DNA from: Bifidobacterium breve | GTDB lineage: Bacteria; Actinomycetota; Acidimicrobiia; Acidimicrobiales; Acidimicrobilacustridaceae | Direction of reading: 5' to 3' | Length of the DNA stretch: 64,000 bases | NCBI GenBank assembly: GCA_945860545.1 | Contig: CAMAQM010000006.1 | Location: 19,639-83,638, forward strand | Part shown: piece by piece, positions 8,094-16,437 of the stretch | How the letters are laid out: each line of letters begins with the position of its first letter | Position numbering within the stretch: the first letter of the stretch is position 1 | Made by a program: the position numbers and the translations under genes | Notes under the pieces: model-generated | What the model was told of the DNA's origin: nothing | Databases searched by the model: none | The model's input: the letters and a program-made list of their open reading frames with translations, nothing else

Positions 8094-8813
8094 CTACAGC
8101 AGCTGTCCCGTCACGACCGGGCTGAGTTCGTAGGCCACCATCAGTTTCGACCGCCAGTCACACACGAGATCCCCGGTGCGTTCCCTCCACGCCGCCACCC
8201 CGGGGTGTCGCGCGTCGCCCGGCGTCTGTGCAGACTCCCAGCGGGCCCAGTGCTCCCAGGTCGGGATCGACCACACCAGCACTGCTTCGGAATCGTTGAC
8301 CAAGGCGGTGCGCCACGCCCCGAGCGTTGACCAGCCGAACTCGGTGGCGAGGGCCTGGCGGTGCTCGGCCACGAGCGCGAGGTACTCGGGCGCCGCCCCG
8401 GGCCGCAGCGCCACGAGCTCGTGGTAGTGGCATTCGGCCGGTTTCGGGTCGGCGAGCAGGTCGGCGAGCGTGGGGGAGTGGTCGGCTGCGACGAGCAGAC
8501 GGTCGTATCCGCCGCTTCGGTAACTGGCCGCCTCGGCCCACCACGGTTCGAGGCTGGCGTCCTGGTGCTGGGGTCGGGCGAACTCGTGACGGAAATTGGC
8601 GGCCACCCCGTCCCAGCCTCCGGTGAACTCCCACAGGTTCATCGTCTGGGGCCAGCGTTCAGTGGAACCCACGGTGGAGAACACCCCGACGCACAACAAT
8701 CCGCGTTCCTCTCGGGCTATCCGACCGAAGTTGGCGGTCATGTGGTGGTTGTAGGCGGCGCGGTTCGCTCCGAGGATGTCGATGGTTTCGTGCAGGTACA
8801 GCCGCTCGGTCAT
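8094..8813 (-). CDS. NIPSNAP-family protein
   Basis: A 239-residue protein with two tandem ferredoxin-like (dimeric alpha-beta barrel) halves of the NIPSNAP type, beginning MTERLYLHETIDI and repeating the pattern in CHYHELVALRPG. These folds bind small hydrophobic ligands or act as cofactor-free enzymes; no specific activity is known. The ATG follows GAGGGGGACACC. It lies ten bases downstream of an SDR gene on the same strand, so both are probably one transcript. Neighbouring steroid genes suggest a role in handling an intermediate, but this is only context. Confidence 0.65.
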   Translation of the reverse strand: MTERLYLHETIDILGANRAAYNHHMTANFGRIAREERGLLCVGVFSTVGSTERWPQTMNLWEFTGGWDGVAANFRHEFARPQHQDASLEPWWAEAASYRSGGYDRLLVAADHSPTLADLLADPKPAECHYHELVALRPGAAPEYLALVAEHRQALATEFGWSTLGAWRTALVNDSEAVLVWSIPTWEHWARWESAQTPGDARHPGVAAWRERTGDLVCDWRSKLMVAYELSPVVTGQLL

Positions 8814-8823
8814 GGTGTCCCCC

Positions 8824-9624
8824 TCACCGGCACACGGTGGCGCCGTCGACCATCAGTGACTCTCCGTTGACAAACGAGGCCCGGTCGCTGCACAACCACA
8901 CGGCTGCCTGGGCGACCTCATCGGGCTGTCCGAGCGAGCCGCGCCCGACGCTGTTCACGATGAACTTGGCCGCACCGGGGTTGGCGTCCATGAACCCGCG
9001 GATCATGGGGGTGTCGGTGGTGCCGGGGCAGATGGCGTTGACCCGCACCCCGCTGCGGGCATGTTCAATGGCAGCGCTCTTGGTGAGGCCCAACACCCCG
9101 TGCTTGGCTGCGGCGTAGTGGCCGAGACCTGCCACGCCGACGACGCCGGCCCCCGACGAGGTGTTCACAATTGCGCCCCGACCGGCTGGAGCCATGTGGC
9201 GCAGTTCGTGTTTGCAGCACAGGAACACCCCGGTGAGGTTCACCGCCAGCATGTGGTCCCACTCGACGCGGCTCAGTTCGCTCAGCGGGGTCATGTCCCC
9301 ACTGATGCCGGCGTTGTTGTGGGCGGCGTCGATCCGACCCCAGCGTGCCACCACCGTGTCGACGAGCGCGGCGACGGCGTCCTCGTCGGTGACATCGAGG
9401 GTTGCCGCCTCGGCCCGTCCGCCACCGGCGACGATGCCGGCGGCCACCGCCTCAGCGGCCTCGGCGTTGGCGTCAGCAACCACCACGACCTCGGCGCCTT
9501 CGGTGGCGAAGAGTTCCGCACTCGCCGCCCCGATGCCGCCTCCGCCACCGGTGACAAGCACCACGAAGCCGTCGGCCATGGCGGACCGTGGAGGTGCTGG
9601 GGGACGTGGATCGGGTGAAGCCAT
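8824..9624 (-). CDS. SDR-family oxidoreductase
   Basis: A 266-residue classical short-chain dehydrogenase/reductase. It has TGGGGGIG (NAD(P) binding), NNAG, a Ser followed by YAAAK (catalytic Tyr/Lys in HYAAAKHG), and the C-terminal GESLMVDGATVCR. A shorter start exists at 9579 (MADGFVV). The longer start at 9624 is preferred because TACTGT lies six bases before it, the leaderless-promoter geometry seen elsewhere here; neither start has a Shine-Dalgarno. It oxidises or reduces a hydroxyl/keto group on an unknown substrate. It diverges from the EthD gene; this is the only divergent region in the first 33 kb without the palindrome. Confidence 0.78.
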   Translation of the reverse strand: MASPDPRPPAPPRSAMADGFVVLVTGGGGGIGAASAELFATEGAEVVVVADANAEAAEAVAAGIVAGGGRAEAATLDVTDEDAVAALVDTVVARWGRIDAAHNNAGISGDMTPLSELSRVEWDHMLAVNLTGVFLCCKHELRHMAPAGRGAIVNTSSGAGVVGVAGLGHYAAAKHGVLGLTKSAAIEHARSGVRVNAICPGTTDTPMIRGFMDANPGAAKFIVNSVGRGSLGQPDEVAQAAVWLCSDRASFVNGESLMVDGATVCR

Positions 9625-9630
9625 GGCCGC

Positions 9631-9636
9631 ACAGTA
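9631..9636 (-). promoter_or_regulatory. Candidate -10 element, leaderless-type
   Basis: TACTGT on the minus strand, six bases before the SDR start at 9624. It matches TANNNT. Confidence 0.4.
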
Positions 9637-9690
9637 TCGGGTGGGGCATCATGGTCGCCGTCCGTCCACGCCGACACAGGGGGTCACGCC

Positions 9691-10038
9691 GTGGTCACAC
9701 TCATCAGTCTTCTCCGCCGCAAGACCGGTCTCACCCACGAGGAGTTCCTCACCTACTGGCGCAACAACCACGGTCCGCTCATCGCCGCAAGCTCTGCGGC
9801 TCGTTACGCCCGGCGCTACACCCAGCACCCCCGGGCGGCGGGTCTCGGTGACGAAACGTGGGACGGGGTGACCATTCAGGAGTTCGACTCGGTTGAGGCG
9901 TTCCACGCCCACATGGCCGAGGACGACTTCGGCGCCATGATGGCCGACCTCGAGAACTTCCTCGACACGTCGGCCATCGAGTGGGTGGTGTGTGACGAAC
10001 CGGTCGTGGTGCTCGATGGAGACGGCGACCCGAGGTGA
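9691..10038 (+). CDS. EthD-domain protein
   Basis: A 115-residue EthD-family (dimeric alpha-beta barrel) protein. The diagnostic N-terminal pattern is LLRRKTGLTHEEFLTYWRNNHGPL. Some EthD proteins are cofactor-independent enzymes or accessory factors of catabolic clusters; the role here is unknown. The GTG start lacks a clear ribosome binding site. The stop overlaps the next gene's start by four bases (GTGA), so the two products are probably made together. Confidence 0.75.
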   Translation: MVTLISLLRRKTGLTHEEFLTYWRNNHGPLIAASSAARYARRYTQHPRAAGLGDETWDGVTIQEFDSVEAFHAHMAEDDFGAMMADLENFLDTSAIEWVVCDEPVVVLDGDGDPR

Positions 10039-10868
10039 ATCGTTGTGTGCTGGTCGCCGGTGGTGGGGTGCCGGGCACACCGGGAGCGATCGAGACGCTG
10101 GTGGCGTTGGCGAAACGTACCCGCACCGGGGTCCTCAACACGTTCCTCGCCAAAGGACTGTTCCGCTTCGACGACCCCGCCCACCTCGGCACCATCGGGT
10201 TGCAGCGTGACGACCTCCGCCTCGCCCGCGTTGACGTGCCCGGTGAGTTCACGGTGGTGGTGACCGGCGTCGACGATGACGAGATCCCCGGCGGCATCCC
10301 CGACCACTGGGAACGGGTGGACCCCGGCGACCTCGGTTCGCTGCACCTGCCCGACGCGCCGTCGTTTCCCGGGCGGCCTGAGTTGTATGGGGTGATCGCC
10401 GCGGTGTGCGGTCCGCTCTACGGCGACGACCGGGTGCCGTTGTCACCGGTGCGTGCCGCAGGGGATCTCGCTTCGGCGTTGGGTACCGAAACCGTCGTCA
10501 CTGCCAACGCCGGGCTGGCCGGTTTCTGGTTGGGCCGAACGTTCCCGACCCGTCACCCCGGTTCTGTGCGCCTCCCGGCTCGCGCCGGTCACGACGTGGT
10601 GGCCGAGGTGCTCGCATCGGAACCGGCGGTTGTCGTCGTGTGCGGTCCGGACGACGAGGTTCCCGAATTCGCCCCGACGGGGGGAGTGGTGGTCGTCGAG
10701 CACTGGTCGCCGACTGGCCCGCCGACCACCCCCGCCGACCGGGTGGCAGCGTTGACCAGGGCGTTGGGCATCGCGGGGGTGCATCACCTCGAGGTCGGGG
10801 TGGCCGTTGGCGACGTCGCCGATCTCGTGGCGGTGGCCGGGCCGATCGTGGCGTGGGGGCTCCGTTAG
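10035..10868 (+). CDS. Degenerate TPP-enzyme-like protein
   Basis: A 277-residue protein with no clean family match. Residues 1-75 resemble the central Rossmann-like domain of thiamine-diphosphate enzymes such as acetolactate synthase: VLVAGGGV, then TGVLNTFLAKGLF and HLGTIGLQRDDL. Residues about 140-190 resemble the start of a TPP-binding C-terminal domain: PLSPVRAAGDLASAL, VVTANAGLAGFWLGR, PGSVRLPA. The N-terminal PYR domain with its catalytic glutamate is missing, and I see no intact GDG...N(N) cofactor motif. It may be a remodelled, non-catalytic or new-function derivative. It is translationally coupled to the EthD gene. Confidence 0.55.
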   Translation: MNRCVLVAGGGVPGTPGAIETLVALAKRTRTGVLNTFLAKGLFRFDDPAHLGTIGLQRDDLRLARVDVPGEFTVVVTGVDDDEIPGGIPDHWERVDPGDLGSLHLPDAPSFPGRPELYGVIAAVCGPLYGDDRVPLSPVRAAGDLASALGTETVVTANAGLAGFWLGRTFPTRHPGSVRLPARAGHDVVAEVLASEPAVVVVCGPDDEVPEFAPTGGVVVVEHWSPTGPPTTPADRVAALTRALGIAGVHHLEVGVAVGDVADLVAVAGPIVAWGLR

Positions 10869-10888
10869 GGCGTTGCCCGGCAGAGCAT

Positions 10889-11491
10889 TCAGGACCAGGC
10901 GGTGAGGAGTTCGTCGGTGGTGGTGAGCGTGGCGATGTACGCCAGCGCGTTGCGCAGCACGTCGTCACCGAAACTCGCCGGGATCCCGACCACGGCGTCG
11001 GTGACGACGACGGCGTCGAAACCTTCACCCACCGCCTCGATGACGAGACCGGGGATACCGATGTTGAGTGACACGCCGGTGGCCACGACGGTCGTGACGC
11101 CGCGTTGGCGCAACTGATCGGCGAGGTCGGTGCCGGTGAAGGGGGTCAGGCCGTGGTGCCGTTCACTCACGATGTCCCCCGGTTCCGGCCCGAGGCCCCC
11201 GAGGAGTTCCGTCGACGGATCCCCGACACGCAACAGCGTGGGGTGCTCCGCAGCGGCGGCCATGACCGGGAGGTCGAGGCGCGCCCCCGCACCGTCGGGG
11301 AGGATCGAGAACGTGCAGTGCACCACCGTCACCCCGTGGTTGCGTGCCGCGGCGAGGAGGGTCCGCACCCGGGTGTCGACACCGGCGGCGGCCACGGCAT
11401 CGGTGAGGTAGCGGGAAGGGGCGAGGTCGCCGCACACGCCCCGCTGAAGTTCCATGGTGACGAGCGCCACCGAGGCCGTATCGGGAGTCAC
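10889..11491 (-). CDS. Isochorismatase-fold protein lacking the catalytic triad
   Basis: A 200-residue isochorismatase-like (cysteine hydrolase) fold. The usual Asp, Lys and Cys are all replaced: Glu14 in ALVTMELQRG, Arg111 in VSERHHG, and Gly145 in GVSLNIGIPG. It should not hydrolyse by the normal cysteine mechanism. The GTG start at 11491 has TAGCGT six bases upstream on the minus strand, suggesting a leaderless transcript, and no Shine-Dalgarno. It diverges from the 11600 operon across a regulon palindrome, so it appears to belong to the regulon despite its degenerate active site. A ligand-binding or new catalytic role is possible. Confidence 0.7.
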   Translation of the reverse strand: MTPDTASVALVTMELQRGVCGDLAPSRYLTDAVAAAGVDTRVRTLLAAARNHGVTVVHCTFSILPDGAGARLDLPVMAAAAEHPTLLRVGDPSTELLGGLGPEPGDIVSERHHGLTPFTGTDLADQLRQRGVTTVVATGVSLNIGIPGLVIEAVGEGFDAVVVTDAVVGIPASFGDDVLRNALAYIATLTTTDELLTAWS

Positions 11492-11497
11492 ACCGTG

Positions 11498-11503
11498 ACG
11501 CTA
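11498..11503 (-). promoter_or_regulatory. Candidate -10 element, leaderless-type
   Basis: TAGCGT on the minus strand, six bases before the GTG at 11491. The palindrome at 11523 would cover its -35 zone. Confidence 0.45.
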
Positions 11504-11522
11504 GCCCGGCCGCCAACCCGCA

Positions 11523-11539
11523 TCTGATGGACCGTCAGA
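11523..11539. promoter_or_regulatory. Regulon palindrome copy 3
   Basis: TCTGATG-GAC-CGTCAGA, one mismatch in the left arm, extended by A and T at the ends. It lies between divergent genes starting at 11491 and 11600 and covers the expected -35 zone of both: the minus -10 is at 11498, and a plus TACGGT is at 11547. Confidence 0.8.
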
Positions 11540-11546
11540 TACGCGC

Positions 11547-11552
11547 TACGGT
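11547..11552 (+). promoter_or_regulatory. Candidate -10 element
   Basis: TACGGT eight bases after the palindrome at 11523, giving a leader of about 40 bases to the ATG at 11600. Confidence 0.35.
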
Positions 11553-11599
11553 CCCCTGTCGGGCAGGTGTCGGCAGGCACCGCGAGGCGAGGGGGGTTC

Positions 11600-12394
11600 A
11601 TGGGCGACAAGGGCATCGAGTTGGGAACGTTGCTGTTCACCATGGTCGAACCCGACAAGGGCCACGAGGTGGAGTACAACCGCTGGTACGAGCGGGACCA
11701 CTTCTACGCCGGCTGCATGGTGGGGGCGTACAACTTCGCCGGCGACCGGTTCGTGGCCACCGCCCGGCACAAGGCGTTGCGCTACCCGCTGGACTCGCCA
11801 ATGACCCCGGACCCCGCATCGGGGTCGTATCTCGCCATCTACTGGGTCCTCGCCGGCCACCACGACGAGTGGAACCGCTGGAGTGTCGACAACGTGCAGT
11901 GGTTGCACGCCAACGGCCGCATGTTCCCCAACCGCACCCACATCCACACCGTGCTCTACGACCATGCCTGGTCCCTGCAGGCCACCGCCGACGGCACGCC
12001 CGTCGAACTCGCCCTCGACCGCGACTACCCGGGCCTTGTGGTCAACGTCGGGGAACTCGTGGGTGACGCCACCCACGCCGACATCGAGGAGTGGACCCGC
12101 GACGAGTGGGCGCCGCCGGCGATGATCTCCCCGTGGGGCCCGGACCTGATCGCGTCGTCCACCCCGCTGCCGTTGTTGGACGATGCTCCAGCTGACGTGC
12201 CGCGGGTGGCCAACGCCGACCGGCGGTTCCTCCAGTTGCACTTCTGCACCTCCGATCCCGCTGACACGTGGGACGAGGGGTACGGCCGCTTCGGCGCCGA
12301 ACTCGAAGCGTCGGGGCTCGCCACCCACCTGTGGTCGGCGCCGTTCATCCAGACGGTGTTCGGCACCGACACCTACACGGACCAGTTGTGGTGA
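11600..12394 (+). CDS. Conserved protein of unknown function (alpha-beta barrel-like)
   Basis: A 264-residue protein I cannot name. The N-terminal part (IELGTLLFTMVEPDKGHEVEYNRWYERDHFYAG in outline) has the rhythm of dimeric alpha-beta barrel proteins, with a conserved Asn-Arg-Trp-Tyr and Asp-His pair. A related pattern near residues 212-240 (RFLQLHFCTSDPADTW) may be a second half. The ATG at 11600 follows GAGGCGAGGGGGG; an upstream in-frame start at 11567 is less likely. It leads a four-gene operon under a regulon palindrome and overlaps the next start (GTGA). Its regulated position makes it a candidate for an unassigned catabolic step. Confidence 0.65.
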   Translation: MGDKGIELGTLLFTMVEPDKGHEVEYNRWYERDHFYAGCMVGAYNFAGDRFVATARHKALRYPLDSPMTPDPASGSYLAIYWVLAGHHDEWNRWSVDNVQWLHANGRMFPNRTHIHTVLYDHAWSLQATADGTPVELALDRDYPGLVVNVGELVGDATHADIEEWTRDEWAPPAMISPWGPDLIASSTPLPLLDDAPADVPRVANADRRFLQLHFCTSDPADTWDEGYGRFGAELEASGLATHLWSAPFIQTVFGTDTYTDQLW

Positions 12395-13338
12395 GCACGG
12401 CGGTGGCGCCCGTGGCGGGCAAACGGATCCTGGTCACCGGGGTGACCGGTTGGGTGGCCGGTCCGTTGGCGCGTGCGCTCGCCGCTGCGGGCAACGAGGT
12501 GTTCGGTGCGGCCCGGTTCCGCGACGAGGCGGCCCGCCATGCCCTCGCCGTCGACGGCGTGCAGCCGGTGCGCATTGACCTTGCCCGCTCCGACCTTGAC
12601 GAGGTGCCCGCAGATCTCGACATCGTGTTGCACCTGGCGGTGGCCAAGGTCGACAGCTTCCCGTTGGCCATGGCGGTCAACGCCGAAGGATCCGCCGACC
12701 TCATGGAGGTGGCGGCGTCACGCAGCGACCGGTTGTCTGGGTTCCTGCACTGTTCGTCAACGGCGGTGTACCAGCCCCGCGACCATGATCGGCTCGTGGA
12801 GGGCGACGCGCTCGGTGACAGTCACCGGCCGATGCCGGGGATGCCGACGTACTCGATCTCAAAGATTGCCGCTGAGGTGCTGGTGGGCCATACCGCCAAA
12901 CGGCTGGGGGTGCCGACGGTGGTGGCACGACTCAACGTCCCCTACGGCGACACCTGGGGGTGGCCGTTGTTCCACCTGTTGCTCATGGAACAGGGCTCAC
13001 CGGTGCCGGTGCACGTGAACGCCCCCACCAGTTACACCCCCATCCACGCCGACGACATCGCGGCGTCCATCCCGTACCTGCTGACGCTGGCCTCGACGCC
13101 GGCGACCACCGTCAACTGGGGTGGGGACGAGGTGGTGTCCATTGAGGACTGGTGCACCGAGATGGGTGCCCTCACCGGTTTGACCCCCACGTTTGCACCC
13201 ACCGAGGCCACCATCGCCGCCATCGTTCCCGACCTGTCCCGCCTCCACGCCACCGGGTTCCACACCCGCGTCGGGTGGCGAGAGGGGATTCGACGGCTCG
13301 TCACGGCGTCCCGCCCGGACCTGTTGGTGGCGGGGTAG
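12391..13338 (+). CDS. NAD-dependent epimerase/dehydratase-type (extended SDR)
   Basis: A 315-residue extended SDR. It has TGVTGWVAGPLA (nucleotide-binding loop) near residue 18, HLAVAKVDS, CSSTAVYQP, the catalytic YSISK near residue 152, and a C-terminal substrate domain containing PIHADDIA. The extended-SDR family includes sugar epimerases and 3-beta-hydroxysteroid dehydrogenases; the steroid context favours oxidoreduction of a steroid-like substrate, but no specific signature decides this. The GTG start overlaps the preceding stop (GTGA), so it is co-translated with the 11600 product. Confidence 0.72.
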   Translation: MSTAVAPVAGKRILVTGVTGWVAGPLARALAAAGNEVFGAARFRDEAARHALAVDGVQPVRIDLARSDLDEVPADLDIVLHLAVAKVDSFPLAMAVNAEGSADLMEVAASRSDRLSGFLHCSSTAVYQPRDHDRLVEGDALGDSHRPMPGMPTYSISKIAAEVLVGHTAKRLGVPTVVARLNVPYGDTWGWPLFHLLLMEQGSPVPVHVNAPTSYTPIHADDIAASIPYLLTLASTPATTVNWGGDEVVSIEDWCTEMGALTGLTPTFAPTEATIAAIVPDLSRLHATGFHTRVGWREGIRRLVTASRPDLLVAG

Positions 13339-13346
13339 GGGACGTC

Positions 13347-14198
13347 ATGCGTATCGGCATCACCATCTTCGCAACCGACCGCACCGTCGGCCCCGCCGAG
13401 TTGGCCGTCGCCGCCGAGGAACGCGGGTTCGGGTCGTTGTACGTTCCCGAGCACACTCACATCCCCACCAGTCGCCTCACGCCGCCTCCCTCGGGTGACG
13501 ACGTCCTCGCCGACGAGTACAGCCGCACCCTTGATCCGATGGTCGCCCTGTCTGCTGCGGCGACGGTGACGGACCGGCTGCTGGTGGGCACCGGTGTGGC
13601 GCTCGTCGCCCAACACGACCCGATCGCCTACGCCAAAGCGTGGGCCACCCTTGACCGCCTCAGCGGCGGCCGGGCGGTGCTCGGGGTGGGATTCGGGTGG
13701 AACGTCGAGGAGATGGCTGATCACGGGGTGGCGGCCGCCACCCGACGTGAACAGGTGGCTGAACACGTCGAGGCCATGCGACGCCTGTGGACCGAGGAGG
13801 AAGCCTCCTACGACGGCGAGTTCGTGCAGTTCTCCCCTTCGTGGTCGTGGCCCAAACCCCACGGGGAGCGCCCTCTGCCGGTGCTCATCGGTGGAGGGGC
13901 CGGACCCAAACTGCTGTCCCACGTCGCAGCGTGGGCTGACGGGTGGATGCCCATCGGCTCGTCGGGTCTCGCAGAGGCGGTGCCGAGGCTGCACGAGGCC
14001 TGGGCGGCAGCCGGTCGTACCGGCGCCCCGCGGGTTGTGCCCTTCGGGGTGGTCCCCACCCCCGGGAAGCTCGAACGGATCGCCGAACTGGGGTGCGACG
14101 AGGTGGTGGTGCGGGTGCCGTCCGCCGCCGCACCAGAGGTCCTCGCCGCGCTCGACGACCTGCAGTGGGTCGTGGAGCAGTTCGCCACCACCACGTGA
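13347..14198 (+). CDS. LLM-class F420-dependent oxidoreductase
   Basis: A 283-residue luciferase-like TIM-barrel protein of the F420-dependent class. Features are MRIGITIFATDRT at the start, LYVPEHTHIPTSR, RLSGGRAVLGVGFGWNVEE (the hallmark of this group), and PVLIGGGAGPKLL. It would transfer hydride between coenzyme F420 and an unknown substrate. The ATG at 13347 lies eight bases after the upstream stop; the long upstream in-frame extension is within the previous gene and rejected. It is the third gene of the 11600 operon. Confidence 0.8.
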   Translation: MRIGITIFATDRTVGPAELAVAAEERGFGSLYVPEHTHIPTSRLTPPPSGDDVLADEYSRTLDPMVALSAAATVTDRLLVGTGVALVAQHDPIAYAKAWATLDRLSGGRAVLGVGFGWNVEEMADHGVAAATRREQVAEHVEAMRRLWTEEEASYDGEFVQFSPSWSWPKPHGERPLPVLIGGGAGPKLLSHVAAWADGWMPIGSSGLAEAVPRLHEAWAAAGRTGAPRVVPFGVVPTPGKLERIAELGCDEVVVRVPSAAAPEVLAALDDLQWVVEQFATTT

Positions 14199-14208
14199 GC
14201 GTGCACCG

Positions 14209-14727
14209 GTGACCAAGCTGTCCGTGTTCATCGCCACGAGCATCGATGGGTTCATCGCAACACCCGATGGGCGGCTCGACTGGCTCGAGGACGCCGCCGG
14301 CACCGACGACGACTACGGCTGGGACGCGTTCCTCGCCGAGGTCGATGCGCTGGCCATGGGTCGTGGGACGTGGGACCACATCGCGCACCTTGACGAACTC
14401 CCGTTCGGAGATCGCCCCGTGTACGTCTTCACCCACCGCCCACTCGCCACCGACCACGATGTGAGCACCTGGTCGTGTTCCCCCCGCGAGGCGCTTGAGG
14501 CCTGGCGTCAGCGGGGACTGGAACGTGTCTACGTCGACGGCGGTCAACTCATCAGCGCTTTTGTCGCCGACGGTCTCATTGACGACATGACGATCCTCAC
14601 CGCGCCGGTGCTGCTCGGTTCGGGCATCCCGTTGTTCAGTGCGAACACCACCGCCTCGGCGTTCACGCTCGAGGGCGTCGGGTCGTGGCCGAGTGGGTTC
14701 GTCGGGCGCCGCTACGTGCGTCGGTGA
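14209..14727 (+). CDS. Dihydrofolate-reductase-family (RibD C-terminal type) protein
   Basis: A 172-residue RibD/DHFR-fold reductase: KLSVFIATSIDGFIATPDGRLDWL at the N-terminus, MGRGTWD, VYVDGGQLISAFVADGLIDDM, and LLGSGIPLF. Proteins of this group bind NADPH, but few have known substrates. The GTG at 14209 is ten bases after the LLM gene, so it is probably the last gene of the 11600 operon. It converges on the SnoaL-like gene with a 44-base gap in which I see no strong terminator. Confidence 0.75.
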   Translation: MTKLSVFIATSIDGFIATPDGRLDWLEDAAGTDDDYGWDAFLAEVDALAMGRGTWDHIAHLDELPFGDRPVYVFTHRPLATDHDVSTWSCSPREALEAWRQRGLERVYVDGGQLISAFVADGLIDDMTILTAPVLLGSGIPLFSANTTASAFTLEGVGSWPSGFVGRRYVRR

Positions 14728-14771
14728 GTGTCGGCGGCGGTGGTGAGGGGCAGCGTCGGTTGGTGGCCCGC

Positions 14772-15188
14772 TCAGGTGGGCCGCACGTACAGCATCTGCT
14801 CGTAGCGATCGGCGATTCGCCAACCTTGCGGTGTGCGTTCGAACCGGTCGCGGTACCAGCCGCTGGCCTCGAGGTAGGTCGGGGTGTCCCCGGGGATGCG
14901 CATGATCATCCGGTACAGCGAGCGGAAGGTGGCGGTGTCCCCATCGTCGGACTCCAACACGATGTCACCCACCAGTGATGCGGTGACGTCGAAGCCGGAC
15001 ATGGTCGTCTCCAACCACGCCATGGCCTCATCGGCTGTGCCCGCCACCCCTCCGGCGGTGGTGTAGTCCACGGTGGCGTCCGCGGTCAGGGTCGCCCGCC
15101 ACGCCGTCCAGTCCTTGTCGGCCATGGCCCAGGCGTAACGGGACATGACGTCGGATATTTCGATGCGGTCCTCAGCAGTGATGGCCAC
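14772..15188 (-). CDS. SnoaL/NTF2-like protein
   Basis: A 138-residue NTF2-fold protein of the SnoaL-like group: AEDRIEISDVMSRYAWAMADKDW, then TLTADATVDYT, and GWYRDRFERTPQGWRIADRYEQ. Relatives are ketosteroid-isomerase-like or hydroxylase-like small enzymes, so a role on a steroid intermediate is plausible but unproven. The GTG at 15188 is chosen over 15212 because AAGGAG lies six bases before it. It is downstream of the thiolase gene on the same strand (gap about 50 bases), probably the third gene of that operon. Confidence 0.72.
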   Translation of the reverse strand: MAITAEDRIEISDVMSRYAWAMADKDWTAWRATLTADATVDYTTAGGVAGTADEAMAWLETTMSGFDVTASLVGDIVLESDDGDTATFRSLYRMIMRIPGDTPTYLEASGWYRDRFERTPQGWRIADRYEQMLYVRPT

Positions 15189-15235
15189 GGGTGCTCCTTG
15201 GGTTGTCGCCACCCGGTCGTCGCCGGGTGCACGGG

Positions 15236-16435
15236 TCAGTCGAGTTCGGTACCGACGATTGAGACGAAACTCACCATCTCACCGGGGTAGCCACCGAGGT
15301 TGTGGGTGAGCGCCCGCGTCCGGCCGGCACCCACGGTGCTGATCGCTCGTTCGGCGGGGGCCTCGCCGCGCAACTGCAGCCACGCCTCGTACAACATGCG
15401 CAGACCTGACGCACCCACCGGGTGGCCGAAGGATTTCAGGCCACCATCGGGGTTGATTGGGAGGTCACCGTCACGGTCGAACCGCCCGTCGAGCAGGTCG
15501 CGCCACGCCGTGCCCCGCTCACTGAACCCGAGGTCCTCGGCGAGCACGAGTTCAGTGATGGTGAAACAGTCGTGCACCTCGGCCATGGCGAGCTGGGCCC
15601 CGGGGTTCGTGATGCCGGCCTGGCGGTAGGCGTCGGCGGCGGTGGCCGCCACCTCGGGGAACGTCGTGTAGTCGTAGTCGGGATCGCCGAGTCCGCCACC
15701 GTTGCCGGCCACGAACGACAACGCCTTGACATACAGCGGCTTGTCGGTGAATCGGTGGGCGTCCTCGGCGCGGCACACGATCGCCGCTGCGGCACCGTCG
15801 GCCACCCCGGCGCAGTCGAACACGCCGAGGTCGCCGGCCACCACCGGGGCGTTGCACACCTGTTCGGCGGACACCTCGCGCCGGAACTGGGCCCGGGGGT
15901 TGCGGGCCCCGTTGGCGTGGTTCTTGGTCGCCACCCTGGCCATGGCGGCGCGCAACTCGGTGGGGTCGACGCCGTAGCGGCGGGCGTAGGCGGGAGCGAC
16001 CATGGAGAACATGGCGGCCGCCGTGAGGGTGCGTGCCGTGCCGTCGTTGGGGGGCGGTACGGCGTTGAGGCCCTGGTAACCGGAGTCCTTCACCTTTTCC
16101 ACACCGACGGCCATGGCGACGTCGTAGGCCCCGGCGGCCACGGCGTACACCGCCTGACGAAGCGCTTCTGACCCGGTGGCGCAGTAGTTCTCCACGCGGG
16201 TCACCGGCTTGTTGTGCAACTGCAGGGGCCGGGCGAGCGTGATGCCGCTCATGCCGCCCTGGGCGGTGCCTAGCCAGTAGGCGTCAATGTCGTTGGTGGT
16301 CAGTCCGGTGCCCGAAAGGCAGTCCACCACGGCGTCCACGGCGAGATCGTCGAGGCCTTTGTCCCAATGTTCGACGAAGGGTGTGCACCCCATGGCCACG
16401 ATCGCCACCTGGTCACGAAGGGAGTGTGACGCCAT
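15236..16435 (-). CDS. Thiolase (acetyl-CoA acyltransferase), SCP2-type, catalytically intact
   Basis: A 399-residue thiolase with an intact active site: Cys85 in RVENYCATGSEAL, the DCFTITE segment, and GHPVGASG with the catalytic His. It should carry out CoA-dependent cleavage or condensation of a beta-ketoacyl-CoA. A strong AAGGAGG lies before the ATG at 16435, only two bases after the stop of the upstream HMG-CoA-synthase-like/DUF35 gene. This pairing recalls the archaeal thiolase/HMG-CoA synthase/DUF35 complex. FadA6, the thiolase acting after steroid ring opening, is an alternative comparison, but I cannot confirm it from sequence alone. Confidence 0.8.
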   Translation of the reverse strand: MASHSLRDQVAIVAMGCTPFVEHWDKGLDDLAVDAVVDCLSGTGLTTNDIDAYWLGTAQGGMSGITLARPLQLHNKPVTRVENYCATGSEALRQAVYAVAAGAYDVAMAVGVEKVKDSGYQGLNAVPPPNDGTARTLTAAAMFSMVAPAYARRYGVDPTELRAAMARVATKNHANGARNPRAQFRREVSAEQVCNAPVVAGDLGVFDCAGVADGAAAAIVCRAEDAHRFTDKPLYVKALSFVAGNGGGLGDPDYDYTTFPEVAATAADAYRQAGITNPGAQLAMAEVHDCFTITELVLAEDLGFSERGTAWRDLLDGRFDRDGDLPINPDGGLKSFGHPVGASGLRMLYEAWLQLRGEAPAERAISTVGAGRTRALTHNLGGYPGEMVSFVSIVGTELD

Positions 16436-16437
16436 CC

